A DNA stretch of 64,000 nt from Perilla frutescens (GCA_026008535.1 BRKX01000014.1:26325194-26389193); one strand, 5' to 3'. Numbered from the stretch's first letter, positions 12,643 to 26,026 are shown. The notes: generated from the letters alone by a model not told the origin. A program made the numbers and translations.

Positions 12643-13498
12643 CAAAATATTACAACTTCAACATACAAACTCATCTTACTCATCATATATGATGATATTC
12701 GTTAGCACAATGTAAACATGAGGATGCAGTGAAAACATATGATGTTAACAAACAAATTGTATAATGTTAATCTATTTAAAACAATCAAAACACATGATGC
12801 TAACAAACATATAGAATGATGTTATTCTATTAAAAAAATAGAAAAACACAAATACAGTAATTATTCACAAAATTTGTAAATGACGATAAAAAAACACATG
12901 ATGCTAATAAACAGCAGTATGATGCTGAAATAATTTTAATCGATCAAAAATACAGAAACATCATCGCATAACTACTCAACAAAAATAACATTATGCTAAC
13001 AACATACATCAAATTGAAATCCACTTTTTTATCAACAAAACATCGTCAACGAAAAACAAGTCACATTTCATAAAAAACTAATAAGAAAACTCTATGAACA
13101 GATCTTAAAAAAACACGCAGAAAACTTAAAAAACATAACATTACCTGTAGAATCCATCCAATCCTCGAATTAAACGGTGATTATTCAACGATGAACCGTA
13201 GAAAGAATCGATATCGATTGTCTAACAGAATCTATGGGTTTTTGCTTTAACAAATTTAAAATATCCATGATTTATGGAATGAAATCGTGATAAGGAAAGC
13301 AAATCAGCAACGGAAAAGGAAATTAGAATTTCTAAATTATGAAATTGCCCCCGCAGCCAGAAAAGGTAGCGAAAATAACAAAATTGCCACCGCAATTTTC
13401 ATTAAATTTGGAGCGTCCCTTTTTTTCGAATGTGTGGTGGTAGATTGGTTTACTGTTTACACACCAGGTATTGGTTTACATTTGATCTATCCTCTATA

Positions 13499-13904
13499 TA
13501 TATATATATATAATATATATAGATATAGATATAGATATAGATATAGATATGTGATTATTTAATTAACTAATTAATATTAATATTTCTTAATTAATTAATA
13601 TGTATTTCCAAATACCAATAATACGTATGTTAGAGTTAGACTAATTGAGTGCGCACAGATTGGCGGATTTCTAGCTATAAACTGTATAGGACAACATATA
13701 TTTTATTTAGACGGATTGATATTCATAAATTCATATGCCATCTGAAATTAAGATTTATATATTTTCTCTTTTAAAATAGCTTACGCAGAATATACATTAA
13801 AAGTATTTGAATTGTATATTTTATTGATTTAAAAGCATATGTATGAATTTGTGCCCCCTAACATTCTTTTATCAATTTCGACCTACATACAATGTCAAAC
13901 ATTT

Positions 13905-13935
<31 letters not shown>

Positions 13936-14385
13936 TTTGTAAGATCCCATAAATATGTCAGTGACATAATTAAATTAATAATGTTGAGGCCTTTTCTATA
14001 TCTATTCTTAAGGAATAGATATATTGGATATAATTGAAGGAATTATTATATATATATATAAAGGAAAATAAAAGCATAACATCATTAAATTTAATTTCGA
14101 TATATCTCTATTCACATGCTTTATTAAATTAGGGATTAAACATTATCCAAAAAAAACGGGATTAAACAAATTGCTATAAATTATTTAGAACAATAGATTG
14201 ATTTTAAGTATTACCTAAGTTGAATGATTTGATTTATACCAGAGGATATTCATAAATAAATTATCAAAATTAAATGATTTGATCTATATTAGAAGATTGA
14301 TATTCATAAATAAATGATTTAAACAGGTTGCTATTCATCTTAATTGCAAATTATTAATAGATTAAATATATGTATATATAATATA
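13499..14385. other. AT-rich spacer with TA and GATATA microsatellites
   Basis: There is a TA run from about 13495, a (GATATA)n tract at about 13520-13550, and a second TA run at about 13911-13935. No coding, RNA-gene or element-end signal was found. Confidence 0.7.
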
Positions 14386-16590
14386 CACTACAAGAAATTC
14401 TACAAATTCCACCGCACATACTTCCACTGGATAGGTTAAATTTTCGCCAGAATCACCAATTCCAACGGGTATTCCAGTGCATCTCGGACGTTGGAAAATG
14501 GTGCGGTGGAATTTCTATTCCAGTGAATTTTTTCTGCTGGAACACGAATCCAGCACTTTTTTATTTCGTTGGAACACAATTCCAAGAGCTTTTTTTTTTT
14601 AACTGGAACAAGATTCCAGCCCTTTTTTTCCGTTGGAATCTAGATTTTTTTATATAGAAAAAATTATTCTAACATATTTTAACTGCGAGAATCGTTTAAA
14701 TTTATTTTAAAAAAAGGTCCTCTCCTGCCCAGCTCGGGCACCACCACCCACCCAAGGAAAGCCTGCCCAACCCGTGCGTCAAACACGCCGATCGAAAATC
14801 CCCAGCCTCTGCTATTCCCAAGATTCGTTAGATTAATTTATAAAAGTTCAAATGATATATTATTTATTAGGTGGTACTGAATATATATATTTTTTTAAAA
14901 TCTAATCAAAATTAGAAATTAATTTTAATTTCATTTTTAATAATTATTCTTTATAACATTTATATAGAGATGTAACAAAAATTATAACTCATAACTTGCA
15001 TTATCTTATAACTTATAACTCACAAGAATACATAATTTTTAACTTTAAAATTAGATTTTCTATATCAGCTTAATAAACTTTAACTGATTATTTGTGTATA
15101 TTATATATTATAGTAAACTATAATACCAGATTAACTTACTTAAAACTCAAAATGTAAGAGAGACATTTGAATTGTGATCACATATTAAAGAAAATTTATT
15201 TTAAGTGTTGAAAATTTATAAAATAATATTTGTGCAACAATGAATTACTAATCTTACGATTTATAACGTAAAAATTTTATAACTCGCTACAATACATATT
15301 TTTCAACTTTAAAAATACATTATCTATATTAGTTATATAAAACTTTAAATGATTAGTTGCGTATATTATATATACATATTAAATAAACTAGTTGTATGTG
15401 TGCTAAATTAACTTAATTAAACTTTAAATTTAGAAGACTGTCATATTATGATTATAGATTGAACAAAACTCATTATAAGTGTAGAACAATTATAAAATAA
15501 TATTGCATCGATATAACACTCAATTACTTATAAAAATTTACCATTTTGAATTTAAAAATATTATAACTCAGTACAATATATAATTTTTAACCTTAATATT
15601 AAATGTAATATATTAGTTTTCTAAACTTTAATTGATTAGTTATTTTATAAGTTCTAAAAGAACAAGATCCATTTATATAAATCTCGAGTTCATCTTATAT
15701 TTTTATGATCAATTTATCTCATATATAAGAATATATTTCTCCTATAATTAAAAATGTTAATATTCATTATCTAGTTAAAAAGACTAAAGTACATTTTAAT
15801 ATGATTTTTGTAATGTATTATTTATATGAATTTATATTGATTTATAATATCTAATAAACATTGTACACTAAAAAAATGAAATTTCAACCCGCCCAAAAAT
15901 AATGCTGGAATTTATTAAAAAATAACAAATTAAATAAATTAGATTAAATAATAAAATATTCCAACGAAAAAATATCGCTGGAATCTGAAAAAAAAAATCA
16001 TAAATAAAAAATATTAAAAGATTCTAGCGGACAAATACCGCTGGAATCCGAAAAAATCATAAATAAAAAATATTAAAATATTCCAACAGAAAAATACCGT
16101 TGGAATCCGGAAAAAAATATAAAAAAAATTAAAATATTCCAGTGAAAAAATACCGGTGGAATATGGAAAAAAATCAAAAAAAGCAAAAATAAAAAATATT
16201 AAACTATTCCAGTGGAAAAATACCATTGAAATCCGAAGAAATTGATAAATAAAAAATATTAAAATATTTCAGGAAAAAAATACCGTTGGAATATGGAAAA
16301 AATTGAAAAAAAAAACAATAATTAAAAATATTAAAATATTCAAGCATAAGTTTTTCGCTGGAATTTGAAAAAGATAAAACAAATCATTCCAATCAAGTCA
16401 AATATACTCTGGAATTTCCAGCGGATATAAATCCTCTGGAATATCCGGTGTAAAATTCCAGCAAGCATAAATTTCGTTGGAATGTTCAGTGGAAAATTCC
16501 AGCAAATATTTTTCACTGGAATAACCGCTGAAATCCGAAAAATTCCAGCGTATTTGAAGTCCGCTGGAATTTGATGATTTTCTTGTAGTG
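14386..16590. mobile_element. CACTA element, non-autonomous, subterminal-repeat-rich
   Basis: The ends read CACTACAAGAAATTC (14386) and TTTTCTTGTAGTG (to 16590), with a perfect 3-bp target duplication ATA at 14383-14385 and 16591-16593. The outer parts, especially 15890-16580, hold more than twenty copies in both orientations of a motif close to ATTCCAGCGG / CCGCTGGAAT, the subterminal repeat. The middle (about 14700-15880) is AT-rich with no transposase, so movement would need a partner element elsewhere. Short open frames within it (for example 16014-16226) are translations of the repeat array. Confidence 0.93.
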
Positions 16591-16593
16591 ATA

Positions 16594-16955
16594 ATTGTGC
16601 TACTATTATTAGATTTAGATTTGTGCGGAAAACTAACTATTATTATGTTTATTGACTATCCTACTTTTAAATGTAGTAGGATAGGATATGATAGGATTTA
16701 GCTTAATTTTAACTAATGGTAGAATTAACAATCACCTTACCTGTATCATCATCACAAATTTGGTTTATTGATGAATTTCGAATTCTCCCTATTTTTCTGT
16801 AACTGCAGCCTAATTTGCTTCTTGTGTAGGAGGCAATAATATCACCATAGATTTGTCTTCATACATAAATGCAAGCCCCCTAACTAAGCTTTACTTAATT
16901 TGTGTTTTTAAGGCAAGCTTTACTTAAATGTTAAGAAATGGCACTTCCTCAAATT

Positions 16956-16994
<39 letters not shown>

Positions 16995-17295
16995 TAAAAG
17001 GTCTCAAGTTCAAATCTCACACCCAGTGCTCAACTCGGTGGTTTACATGCTATATACAAGGACGAGATTTACCTAGTGCTCACCTCGATAGCAGCTGCAG
17101 GTTACTATCGATATCACAACAAACAAAGAGTTGGATCTTTTAAATTGTTTTTGAAAGGAGTGGATCTTTTAATTGATATATTACGTTTTGTAAATGAATA
17201 ATCATACATGCAAAAGTATCATCATTCAATAATTGCACTTATTATGTATTCTCCTTTTCCCGCAATTTTCTTGGTTGAAATTGAATTAATCTTTT
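16594..17295. other. spacer with poly(A) tract and a tRNA-like B-box motif
   Basis: An uninterrupted A run lies near 16963-16990. It is followed at about 16999-17018 by GGTCTCAAGTTCAAATCTC, which resembles a tRNA B box and may be a SINE remnant. No gene is visible. Confidence 0.4.
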
Positions 17296-17402
17296 GTCCT
17301 GACGAGGATTACGTGGAGTAAAATTGCTTAGAGACCAAAATCACAAATTCGAATCTCCTCAATGCTATAGTAGGGCATGTGAGTAAAAAATAAAATAAAA
17401 AA
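17296..17402 (+). mobile_element. tRNA-derived SINE copy with target duplication
   Basis: A 107-bp insert is flanked by 15-bp direct repeats TTGAATT(A/G)ATCTTTT (17281-17295 and 17403-17417, one mismatch). It contains a B-box-like AAATTCGAATCTCC and ends in GTGAGTAAAAAATAAAATAAAAAA. The same 3' signature occurs at about 25650-25743 and 61634-61749, so it is a family. Confidence 0.72.
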
Positions 17403-18157
17403 TTGAATTGATCTTTTAACGCAAAAGGGTAGTATGCCAGGATTTATGCGCATCGTAACATAATTAGTATAATAATATATTGTATAATACAAAATAAAGT
17501 ATTATTTGACATATTCCTTTTTGAGACCAAGAAACTCCCTCTTTACACATGCAGTTATACCACTATTAGACCGTGGAAATTTTCCTATAAGAAATACTGA
17601 GTAGCTAGGACCACCGCTAAAGCACAGTAAAATATATATTTTTGGTAAAAATGAAGTATACTTTATGTCAAAATGGATTTGAGTGTAGTAGTGTATCTAA
17701 TATTAGGCACATTAAAATGGCCATTGAAGCAGAAAGTCAATATCATCACCAAAGTTAGTGACAGATATTACATGATGTGCAGTTACTGTATGAGGAGGAG
17801 GAGGCACAAGAAACCGACCGAAAAAAAGCTAGCTCATTCGTGGAATACATCAACTGGGAAACATCCTATTATGAAGCAAGATTTAGTGTTGTTAAAATAC
17901 AAGGTATAATGCTAAAACCAGACATAGGACATGATGAGACTACTATCACAAGTCAAAATTTGCTCTACACTAAAGGATGATCAAGCAGAATGACCAAACC
18001 CGAACCGATACCGGTGTTTAGATTTACATACATATGAGACTATAGGAAGATATTCTACAACTAATGGGTTCGCCGGGCAAATGGTCATACCCCTACATGT
18101 AAGTATGAAGAAATCAAAGAACTCGTTTTTCATGTAATATAAGTGAGAACAAGTATA

Positions 18158-19846
18158 TCACAGATCCCTTCTGCACAATGGGCAAGAACCATGTCTCACC
18201 AGCCAAGTATCAATGCAAGGTAGATGAAACATGTGGTGACAATGTGGTAAGCGACGTACGGTCTCCCCCAGCTGAAAGTCCTATGTATGAAAAATCCAGA
18301 GAGAGAGACAGACTGTTAACATCAGTTTTTAATATAAATACACAACATACCATTGATAGTGAGAACCACTACATTCCTACCTGAAGACAAACTGAACATG
18401 AGACTCCATCCCCTGAGGTATCGGCACTCTCATCTCCAGTGATTGTGAACTTTGGGATCTTTTCAACCATGTCTACCAGCAAACCTTTTGCCCCTCCTGT
18501 GTCAAAGATGTTGGGAACTTCTTCAAATGGTGCTTCAACGGCTCCCATCTGGTTAATACAAAAGAATTGAGTAAGCCAAAAGGGATCAATTCACGTTGGA
18601 TTCCAAAAAGGTGTGGCAGCCAACCACACAGCCTCATACCTGGCTTTGCACTGCACTAAGCATAGCTGGACCAATACGCTCACGTACAAGTCTACCGCTC
18701 AGAAGGCTTGCTATGACATCAATCTGTACATTTCCAAGATATCATTATAAGTTTGTGTACAGTAGAATCAACTCAAAACAGATTTAGAAAAAAATGGTGT
18801 GTGAACTCTCAGGGGATGCAAATCAAGAACCCAACTCGACAATGCACATTGCTTCAATGAACAAACCCATTATTGATAGAGGATGTAATGATCATCTAAA
18901 GAAAGTTCATTGCTCACCAGATAGAGGAGACACCCTAATCCAGATTCATCCGACTGCCATAAAAGCAGCGACGACTCAAAGACCTCAATAGAGAAAACAG
19001 CCCCAGAAATGGCTCCTACTGAAGCCCCTCTAATAAACCCACTTTCTGTCTCTTGGCCGATCAACGCCCCTGTAATTGCTCCAAGTAGAGTTCCAACTGC
19101 ACACACATGGACAAGCATCTTAATTAGCTTAAAATACCAAAAAGCCACAAAACAACAAAGAAATATCTAATCCCAAAATGCATTATCCCAACACAGTACT
19201 TCGCAATCAAACAATCCGTATATTAAACTACTCGCCCTTCACATTAGCATTTTAAAATGACAAAAATAGGAACTCTACATATAATATCCCCCCCCCCCCC
19301 CAACAAAAGAGACAACCTCCCCAAATTCTAAAAAATTCCACAATGAATTGAAACCTAGTTTACTCAAAACCTCGTATTTTCCCTCTATCATCCAGACAGC
19401 CAAAAAAGACCCAATTTTGAGAACGCAAGAATAATATTACCGAATAAAAAGATTTCAGTCACAACGACCAATCAACGCTAAATTCGCCCAATTATTGTGG
19501 AAAAGGACACAAAGCACAACCAACCCAGACAAGAATTAGGGAAACCCAACATGCAAAGATCACAAAAATGTGCAAGATCGAATCAAAATTGGCAAATTCC
19601 TCAAAAAAGAAACGAGAAAAACCATCAAGAAACACAACGTAAATGGGGAGGAAGAAAGAATTGCTCACCCAAAGCGAAGAAAAAGGTGAAAATTGCCGAG
19701 AAAACGTTCCCGACTACAGCAGAAACCGCGCATCGAATGAATTCTTTGATCTTATTGACTAAAAACCCGAACGAAGAATACGATTCTGATGATGATGGCG
19801 ATGATGATGGGGGAAAATGATGAGATGGGTATGTATAAAACTCCAT
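18158..19846 (-). CDS. NEP1-interacting protein-like RING-H2 E3 ubiquitin ligase
   Basis: Complete five-exon gene, 243 aa: exons 19669-19846, 18918-19096, 18640-18723, 18381-18548 and 18158-18280. All introns are GT-AG and every junction keeps the frame. It has a Ser-rich N-terminus, then hydrophobic and Gly-rich membrane segments (about residues 40-105, with VGNVFSAIFTFFFALVGTLL and GQETESGFIRGASVGAISGA). These are followed by the conserved FESSLLLWQSDESG and IPKF regions and a C-terminal RING-H2 finger: C198, C201, C217, H219, H222, C225, C236, C239, ending SCPLCRRDL. This layout is the NIP1/NIP2 (ATL25-27) group. The Arabidopsis founder binds the plastid RNA polymerase RpoTmp and, in other reports, the NEP1 elicitor. 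The RING should recruit an E2; the hydrophobic part anchors it in a membrane. The start is the first ATG and matches family length. A TATA-like stretch lies near 19935-19944. Intron 1 holds a C run (about 19288-19301). No damage seen. Confidence 0.95.
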
Positions 19847-20201
19847 TGATTCATCAAATGGAGAGACGACAACCTTTTCTTTTTTCTTTCAACCTTTTCT
19901 TTTGTTCAGGTGATTTAAGAAAACAGCTGTCCGAAATATATATACCCACACATAATGTGTGTGTGTATATATATATTTGTTTGTCACCGGTGGGTGATAA
20001 CTCGCGTTGTTGGTTTGTATTTAGAGCTTTCTATTATTAAATTCAATTCAATTTGCCAATTTCGAAATATCTCTACGCTATGGGAATCGAATTTTCTATT
20101 ATGACAATTGAACGCGATTTCTCGTATGTTTTATGCCATATCTAGTTTCTATCCAGCTTCCCAGTTTATTGAGATTCCTCGTTTTTACATGATTAAATAT
20201 A

Positions 20202-20530
20202 TATTTATGTCATGAATTTTCGTCTATCTCATAAAAATATTCTGAATTTTAAAAAATATAAAAAAAATTCATATTTTTATAAAATATTCCGGAATTCAAT
20301 TTTCGGTTGCTGAGCAGTTATAATGATATGAAAAATCATATTTTACGTTGAGATTAAATATGATTTTCTACATTATTTTACACCGGACCTTGACATGTCT
20401 TATCAACAATTTGACAATAAAAAATGGATCATATGACATTTTTGCATAAATATGGAAAGCTTTGGTATTTGTAAGTATATTTTGAAATGTGGGACAGTTT
20501 TGCAAAATAGACAAAATTGCATGACATAAC
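20202..20530. mobile_element. putative MITE with diverged inverted ends
   Basis: The left end TTATGTCATGAATTTTCGTCTAT is matched in inverse by the right end ATAGACAAAATTGCATGACATAA. The interior is AT-rich and non-coding, about 330 bp in all. A target duplication was not established. Confidence 0.5.
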
Positions 20531-21867
20531 TATTAGAGTGAAAAATTCAATTTCAATCTCTAATTCCTTGTCTCGAGTAAAAAAAATTGTCTTAATTTCT
20601 AAACATGTCCTGTATTTGTAATATTACCGCAAAATTACTAGGATACTATATATATTGTAAAGATTTAAAGTTCAATTTTTTATTTCAATTTTATTAATTT
20701 TTTTAATATAGAAAAATCACAGCCTCGAACTTGTAACTCTCAAAATACTTCATTTTTAGGTTTCCTCAAAAAATAGTTTTATTAATTTTATATAAGTGAA
20801 GTAGAAGCATAATATTTTACGTGGCACCGTTGATAAAAATGAGCACATTATAGTGTATAGGAGAATAAAGGAGCATTCCTTAATAATTAAGAAATAATTA
20901 ATAAGTGCGCACAAAGTATCAATCTATTGTAGGATCCAATTAAGAAAGAATTAATAATGAAATTGGAATTAGTTTTCTAGAAAAATATTTACGCATGTAC
21001 TTTTCAAAATTGTTGATCTGACAAGGCAATGGAAACTCGTCAAATGCCACGGTTTGCTACCGAGTTTCTTTGCCTAACCTATTTAATGGCTTTCATAATA
21101 TAAACTCGTTTACAAAAACAAAAGGAAAAAACTCGTTTTGAACCAAGGAATTTTCGGGGCTACTCAATTTAATAATCCACTTAATTCTAGATCTTTGTGC
21201 TATTAATTTTATTTGAGGTAAATTACATTTTGATACTTATATTTTGATCAATTTTTTTAAAAATGAATCATTTTAGCAAAATCTTCACATGTATGCTTTG
21301 GAAACAAAAGGTAATATTGCATAGTGTCGCAATTAATACATTTTCTTCGTAATTCGAGCTAATTTAAATTTAAAAAATTAAATTTAAATAATCATTTTTT
21401 CCTTTTTTTTTGTTGGGTTTAATTTCAATGATCATCACAATAAATGTAAATTTTTTTTTATAATTCACAATAATACGTCGTAAATTAATTTTATTTTATT
21501 ATAATAATTTTATTATTTTTTTCATAATTATAATTTTAATAAATAAAATTATACATATCTCTTATTTTTGCATCGCACGGATATATTCTAGTTATAATGA
21601 AGTAAAAAAAAATACTGAAAAATAAAAAATAAACAGCCACTTTCTCCCTCCTCTCGTGGTGGAGAAATGACGGAAAAACAAAGAATGGAGAGTTGTTTTA
21701 TTTTATTTTTTATTTATTTCGATTTTTTCAAAGCTAGAGAAAGGCGGAGTTTTAAATTTGAAGCACGTGACTATTTTTAGGAACCAGTTTATATCAATAA
21801 GTCTTTGAGTAATTGTATTGTACGTAACATGATAAATTCGTATATTTTTAAAAATAATGGTATTAAT

Positions 21868-21990
21868 TACTCCATCCGTCTCAATTATATAGTTCCTATT
21901 ATTATTTTGAAGTGTCCCAATTATATAGTCTTATTAATAGAATTAATATTATTTTTTACAGTAATGTATGAATACACCCTTATTAGATTT
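21868..21990 (+). mobile_element. Stowaway-like MITE fragment
   Basis: ACTCCATCCGTCTCAATTATATAG at about 21869 matches the widespread Tc1/mariner Stowaway end (CTCCNTCCGTCYCA). The AATTATATAG motif recurs 40 bp on. The opposite end is not recognisable, so it is truncated. Confidence 0.55.
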
Positions 21991-22068
21991 TGAAAATTAA
22001 AAACTAACCACTAATTTTTATGAAAGTTATAAAAATTAAATTTGTTGTAATAATTTAAATGGGAATCG

Positions 22069-22556
22069 CTAAAAATCATGTTTTTTTTTTTTGCGTAATT
22101 GCAAATTTAACATGAATTTTAAAAGTAGACAATTAAAACACCAACTTTGAATTTGTGTTATTCAACATCCCCAATTTTATGTAAAACAAATTAACCTCCA
22201 ATTCAACTTATAGTTTGCTCGTCTCTTCGAACCACCCGTTGTGGTTCGACCATCAATTTTTGAAAAGGGACATCAAAGTGGTTGAATTTAACACTCATAT
22301 GAATGCATGATCGTATCAATGGAAAAAAATGGAGATTGTTATATTTGGCTACATCGACATTTTTTTTCGAAAATTGATGATTGAATCAAGATGAATTCAA
22401 AGAGACAAACAAGTTGATGGTTAAATCAGAGGTGAATTTGTTTTACAAAATTTGAAGATATTGAATAACACCAAGTTAAAAGTTAGTGTTTTAATTGCTT
22501 ATTTTTAAAGTTCGTATTAAATTTGCAATTATATATTCAAAGTTCATGATTTTTAA
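22069..22556. mobile_element. long foldback MITE
   Basis: About 150 bp at the left (CTAAAAATCATG...GACAATTAAAACACC...GTGTTATTCAACATC...GTAAAACAAATT) is repeated inverted at the right, ending CATGATTTTTAA. A loop of about 190 bp separates the arms. It is non-coding; the arms are roughly 80% alike by eye. It is probably a Mutator- or hAT-type MITE; the superfamily is not settled. Confidence 0.68.
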
Positions 22557-25500
22557 TGCAATTAATCATAATTCAAATAATATCGTTTGGTCATGAGTAA
22601 CAAATTTATAAGCTAGTTACTGAAGAAAATGTACAAATAAATAACGTTAAGAGTTTTTTTCTTAATTGACTTCAAATTACTTAAAATTAATTTTCAATAA
22701 AGACGTTTATAATATATCATGATTCATGACATACTGATTAAGTAATATCATCTTCTGTAAGCGATGGAAATTCATATTTTAGGACTCTTTTTTTTTAAAA
22801 TTTAATTAGTTGAAAAAATGGTTGAAAAATAATAATGATAAAAAATAATAATAAAAAAGGGAGACATGAGGGAAAGGGATGGTTCTTCCTTTTTGACAAA
22901 ATTGAGAACGTGTGGTGTAAGGATTCGAAATGGTCCACTAATGCTCACACGAGATTCAACTTCCCCTTCATCCACTAGTTTACATAATTCACCCTACTAA
23001 TCTCATGCCACTCGCTTTATATTTCAATTTCAACTGCCACAATCTATATATGGTTCTAAATTCATTTAATTATTATTATTCTTCTAATTTTATTTAGTTA
23101 GTTGACATAATTAAGGGCATTATATTGCACACCAGATCACCTGTTGCATTTCCTATTACATTTTCTGTTCCAAGCCTTCATTTTAAAAAAAAATTATTTT
23201 TTTAATTTTTAATTTATTATGATTTTATTTAATTAAAATTTTCCCTTTATGGTTCATCCATACCCAATTAGGGTATATTAATATTTTTTTAAAAAAAATT
23301 CTAGTTATGCAACACCAAATGAAATAGAAATTGCAACAGAGGATCTGATCCGATTATATTGATGGTTGAACTCGAAACTTCACCATTTTCCACTTGTGAT
23401 ATTTCACTCTTTGGCCAACTGTTCAAAAATAACTAAACTAATAATAATCGGGTTCAATCATGCAGGTGAAGTACGTGTATGTCCATGTGTATCTAAAGAC
23501 ATATAAGATGCCATTTAAAGGAAAAGGACATATGAGATATGTTGCTTACTCATTACTCATTACTCTTTTTTTTTCTTTTTTTGTCAAGGGTAACGCAGTC
23601 GTTGCCGAGATGCGAATTGAATAAACCCTGTCTATGTGGACAATTAATGTTATTATTGTGATTTTCTACACATAATATATTAATATACGGATGATAATAT
23701 TATTTTACGGTGGCTAACAGGGTGGCTGGGGTGGTTTAATCCTTTAATTCTGCTGTATTAATATTTCTAATTGGAATTTGGAAATGTGATGGCAACTACT
23801 TGCTGATTCTACATTAATTAATACTGTTACGTTAAAATATCCATTTCAATATTTCTTCGTCACTAAGATAAGTTTATTTATTATAGTTGATTATTGAACG
23901 TATTATAGTTGACTAATTAATGAACGTACAGTTTTGCTTATCGCGATTGCGAATCTAGCTCGTAATTATTTTGTAACCAAAAAAATATATAAATATTATG
24001 CAATTTTGTTTTGCAGCACGCGCGTATAAATTATAAATAAAATTTAGACTAATCACTAATGTAATAGAAATTTGAAAATTAGTAACAAAATTATGAAATG
24101 AGTCGCGTGCATGCATGTGAATAAACGAATGCATGAGTGCTTAGATAACTGTTCAAATTTTTTGTTGTACTCTTTCGTGTTTCTTTATCAAATTTATGTT
24201 TTTAATAATACTATTAATTATAAAATAAAAATTAATTATAACATAAATAATCATAGTCAACATTTATCAACAAAAAAAAAATGAATTAAAAATTATAAAA
24301 CATAATTTTGAAAAAATCAACCATAATAATGAATTATTAATTGAAAAGTGAAAATTAAAGATTAAAAAATAATTATAAACTTTAATTGGGGTGGGTTGAA
24401 CCCTAGAATAAAATTAATGAAAAAAACTCATAATTAAAGATGTAACACTGGGTGTAACACAGAGGGTACAACATGCAATCTCGTGAGCAATCTTGAGGGG
24501 TTCTTTACGCCTATTAATAAGGGATCTCATTTATTTTAGTGGATAATGATGATAAGAGCATATTATTTTTAATTATTCAATTTCATCTAATGCATTACTT
24601 CATTTCATTTCAAATACGTGGGTAACTTAATACTCTTATTATTTTGATTTTGAGTTATTAAATTAATTGGCGATATGTATTTATCACCTAAAAATATATA
24701 TGCATCTCTTTTGTTTATTTATAGTGCATAAAATTATATATTATAAAATATAATAAATGTGAAACCAATTCAACATATAAACCAAGTATTTTTCGATCAG
24801 TTACATTACGCACAAATGATATAGGCGTTTTACTCGAAACTCGATAATATATTTTCTCAACTTATAAATTAAAAAATATATATATCTTATGAAAAGATAA
24901 TTTTGACGTATTCAATTTTTCTGGCTACGCCAAAACGCGTAGCAGTTCATTTAGTACGTAAGACTATATAGTGCGTGTGTGTGTGTATATATATATTATA
25001 TGCTATCATAATTAAATTACGATTTGGTCGCCATTCGCCAAGACTTCTCTCCCAATTTCAAAATTTTACCCATGTTTAATATAGTGAAATATTATCACAT
25101 ATTTCACGATAAAAAATAGGTAGTTCTTGCAACCGTATTATTGAACCAAAAATAATTAATTACTCCATCTTCTCCAACATTAAAGCTGGCATGCATGAAC
25201 GGGGGCCATGGCTAAGCATGGAACATATCGATACATAATACGAGAGGATGGATTTTGTCTTATTGTATGATATTCAACTTTATTTATATATATTAAAAAA
25301 AAAAAAAAAAAACAGTATGAGTAATGCGAAAAGTCACATTAACCTTATTAAATTGAAACTAACATAACATTAGCACTGCAAGAGCCGCGCCTTTTTCTAT
25401 GGGTTCCAAATAAAATGGACCAGAGATTGAAGACTCTAAACCCAATCAATTCTGATTAACCTATTATTTACCATCATGCAATATTAATCACATTTGTATT

Positions 25501-25649
25501 TATCTTTCAATTTTTTCTATAATTATATACAGTATTTTTTAAAGGGTGAAATTTGCGACCAATTCGTGTTACGTAACACCAACAAATTTATTAGATGTCC
25601 TTTTTTTTCTGCAATTTCATTTTTTTTTTTGTATTTTACTTTAAATTTA

Positions 25650-25743
25650 GAGCTAGTAAGGTTGTTTGGAAACCAAAGGTCACGAGTTCGAATCTCCTCA
25701 AAATCACAGGTGGTGTGTGTGAGTAAAATAAAAAATAAAAAAT
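25650..25743 (+). mobile_element. 5'-truncated SINE copy
   Basis: It contains AAAGGTCACGAGTTCGAATCTCC, a good tRNA B box, followed by GTGTGTGAGTAAAATAAAAAATAAAA, the tail seen at 17296-17402. The A-box part is not seen. Confidence 0.6.
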
Positions 25744-26026
25744 TAGGGTTCATTTTACCCCATTATAATTTATAATTATTTTTAGAATTTAATTTTAAAT
25801 TTTTAGATGATAAATGATTATTTAAATAGTAAATACTAACAATGACCATAAATCCTAATTATGTAGAATGAACCTAATTAACCAATGTAGAATTAAACTA
25901 AAACACAAAAAAAAAAAAAAAGTTAATAAATTTAATCATGTTATAGCAACAAACTCCTGTGTTCCTTTCATTACAGTATTTTTGAACAAGTTCCTAGATA
26001 ACAAGCTTGAGGGTTTTCTTATTGAT

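Larger units (their letters stand above)
9475..13498 (-). mobile_element. Mutator-like element (MULE) with FAR1-type transposase
   Basis: The element carries a FAR1/MULE transposase gene (10292-12642, minus). Its right end near 13498 reads, on the minus strand, TATAGAGGATAGATCAAATG, followed further in by ACCACCACACATTC and GGCAATTTTGT. The same layout occurs at the right end of the non-autonomous element at 33742-34984. Its left side is cut at 9475 by the copia LTR, so the left terminus should lie beyond the copia element, off-window. Both subterminal regions carry repeated GCTAAC/GTTAGC motifs (9520-9820 and 12700-13000). Confidence 0.75.
19847..26026. other. AT-rich intergenic region with MITEs and a SINE remnant
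   Basis: About 6.2 kb without a credible gene. It holds foldback elements near 20202-20530 and 22069-22556, a Stowaway-like end near 21868, an A run at about 25292-25310, and a SINE-like tail at about 25650-25743; these are listed separately. Short open frames here are low-complexity and show no family resemblance. Confidence 0.75.

Noticed and set aside
9475..13498. Reading the FAR1-type gene as a host FAR1-RELATED regulator
   Set aside because: Element-type right end, GCTAAC subterminal repeats and the matching non-autonomous element make a transposon more likely. A domesticated gene would not need these.
17673..18384. Short plus-strand open frames near the RING-H2 gene
   Set aside because: They overlap the last exon and the downstream region of the minus-strand gene and are antisense chance frames.
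24920..24946. Hairpin GCTACGC-CAAAA-CGCGTAGC as a possible small RNA or terminator
   Set aside because: A 7-bp stem is too short for a plant miRNA precursor, and there is no nearby gene for it to end.
25678..25700. Possible tRNA gene (GTTCGAATC B box)
   Set aside because: No cloverleaf can be built upstream and the tail matches the SINE family.
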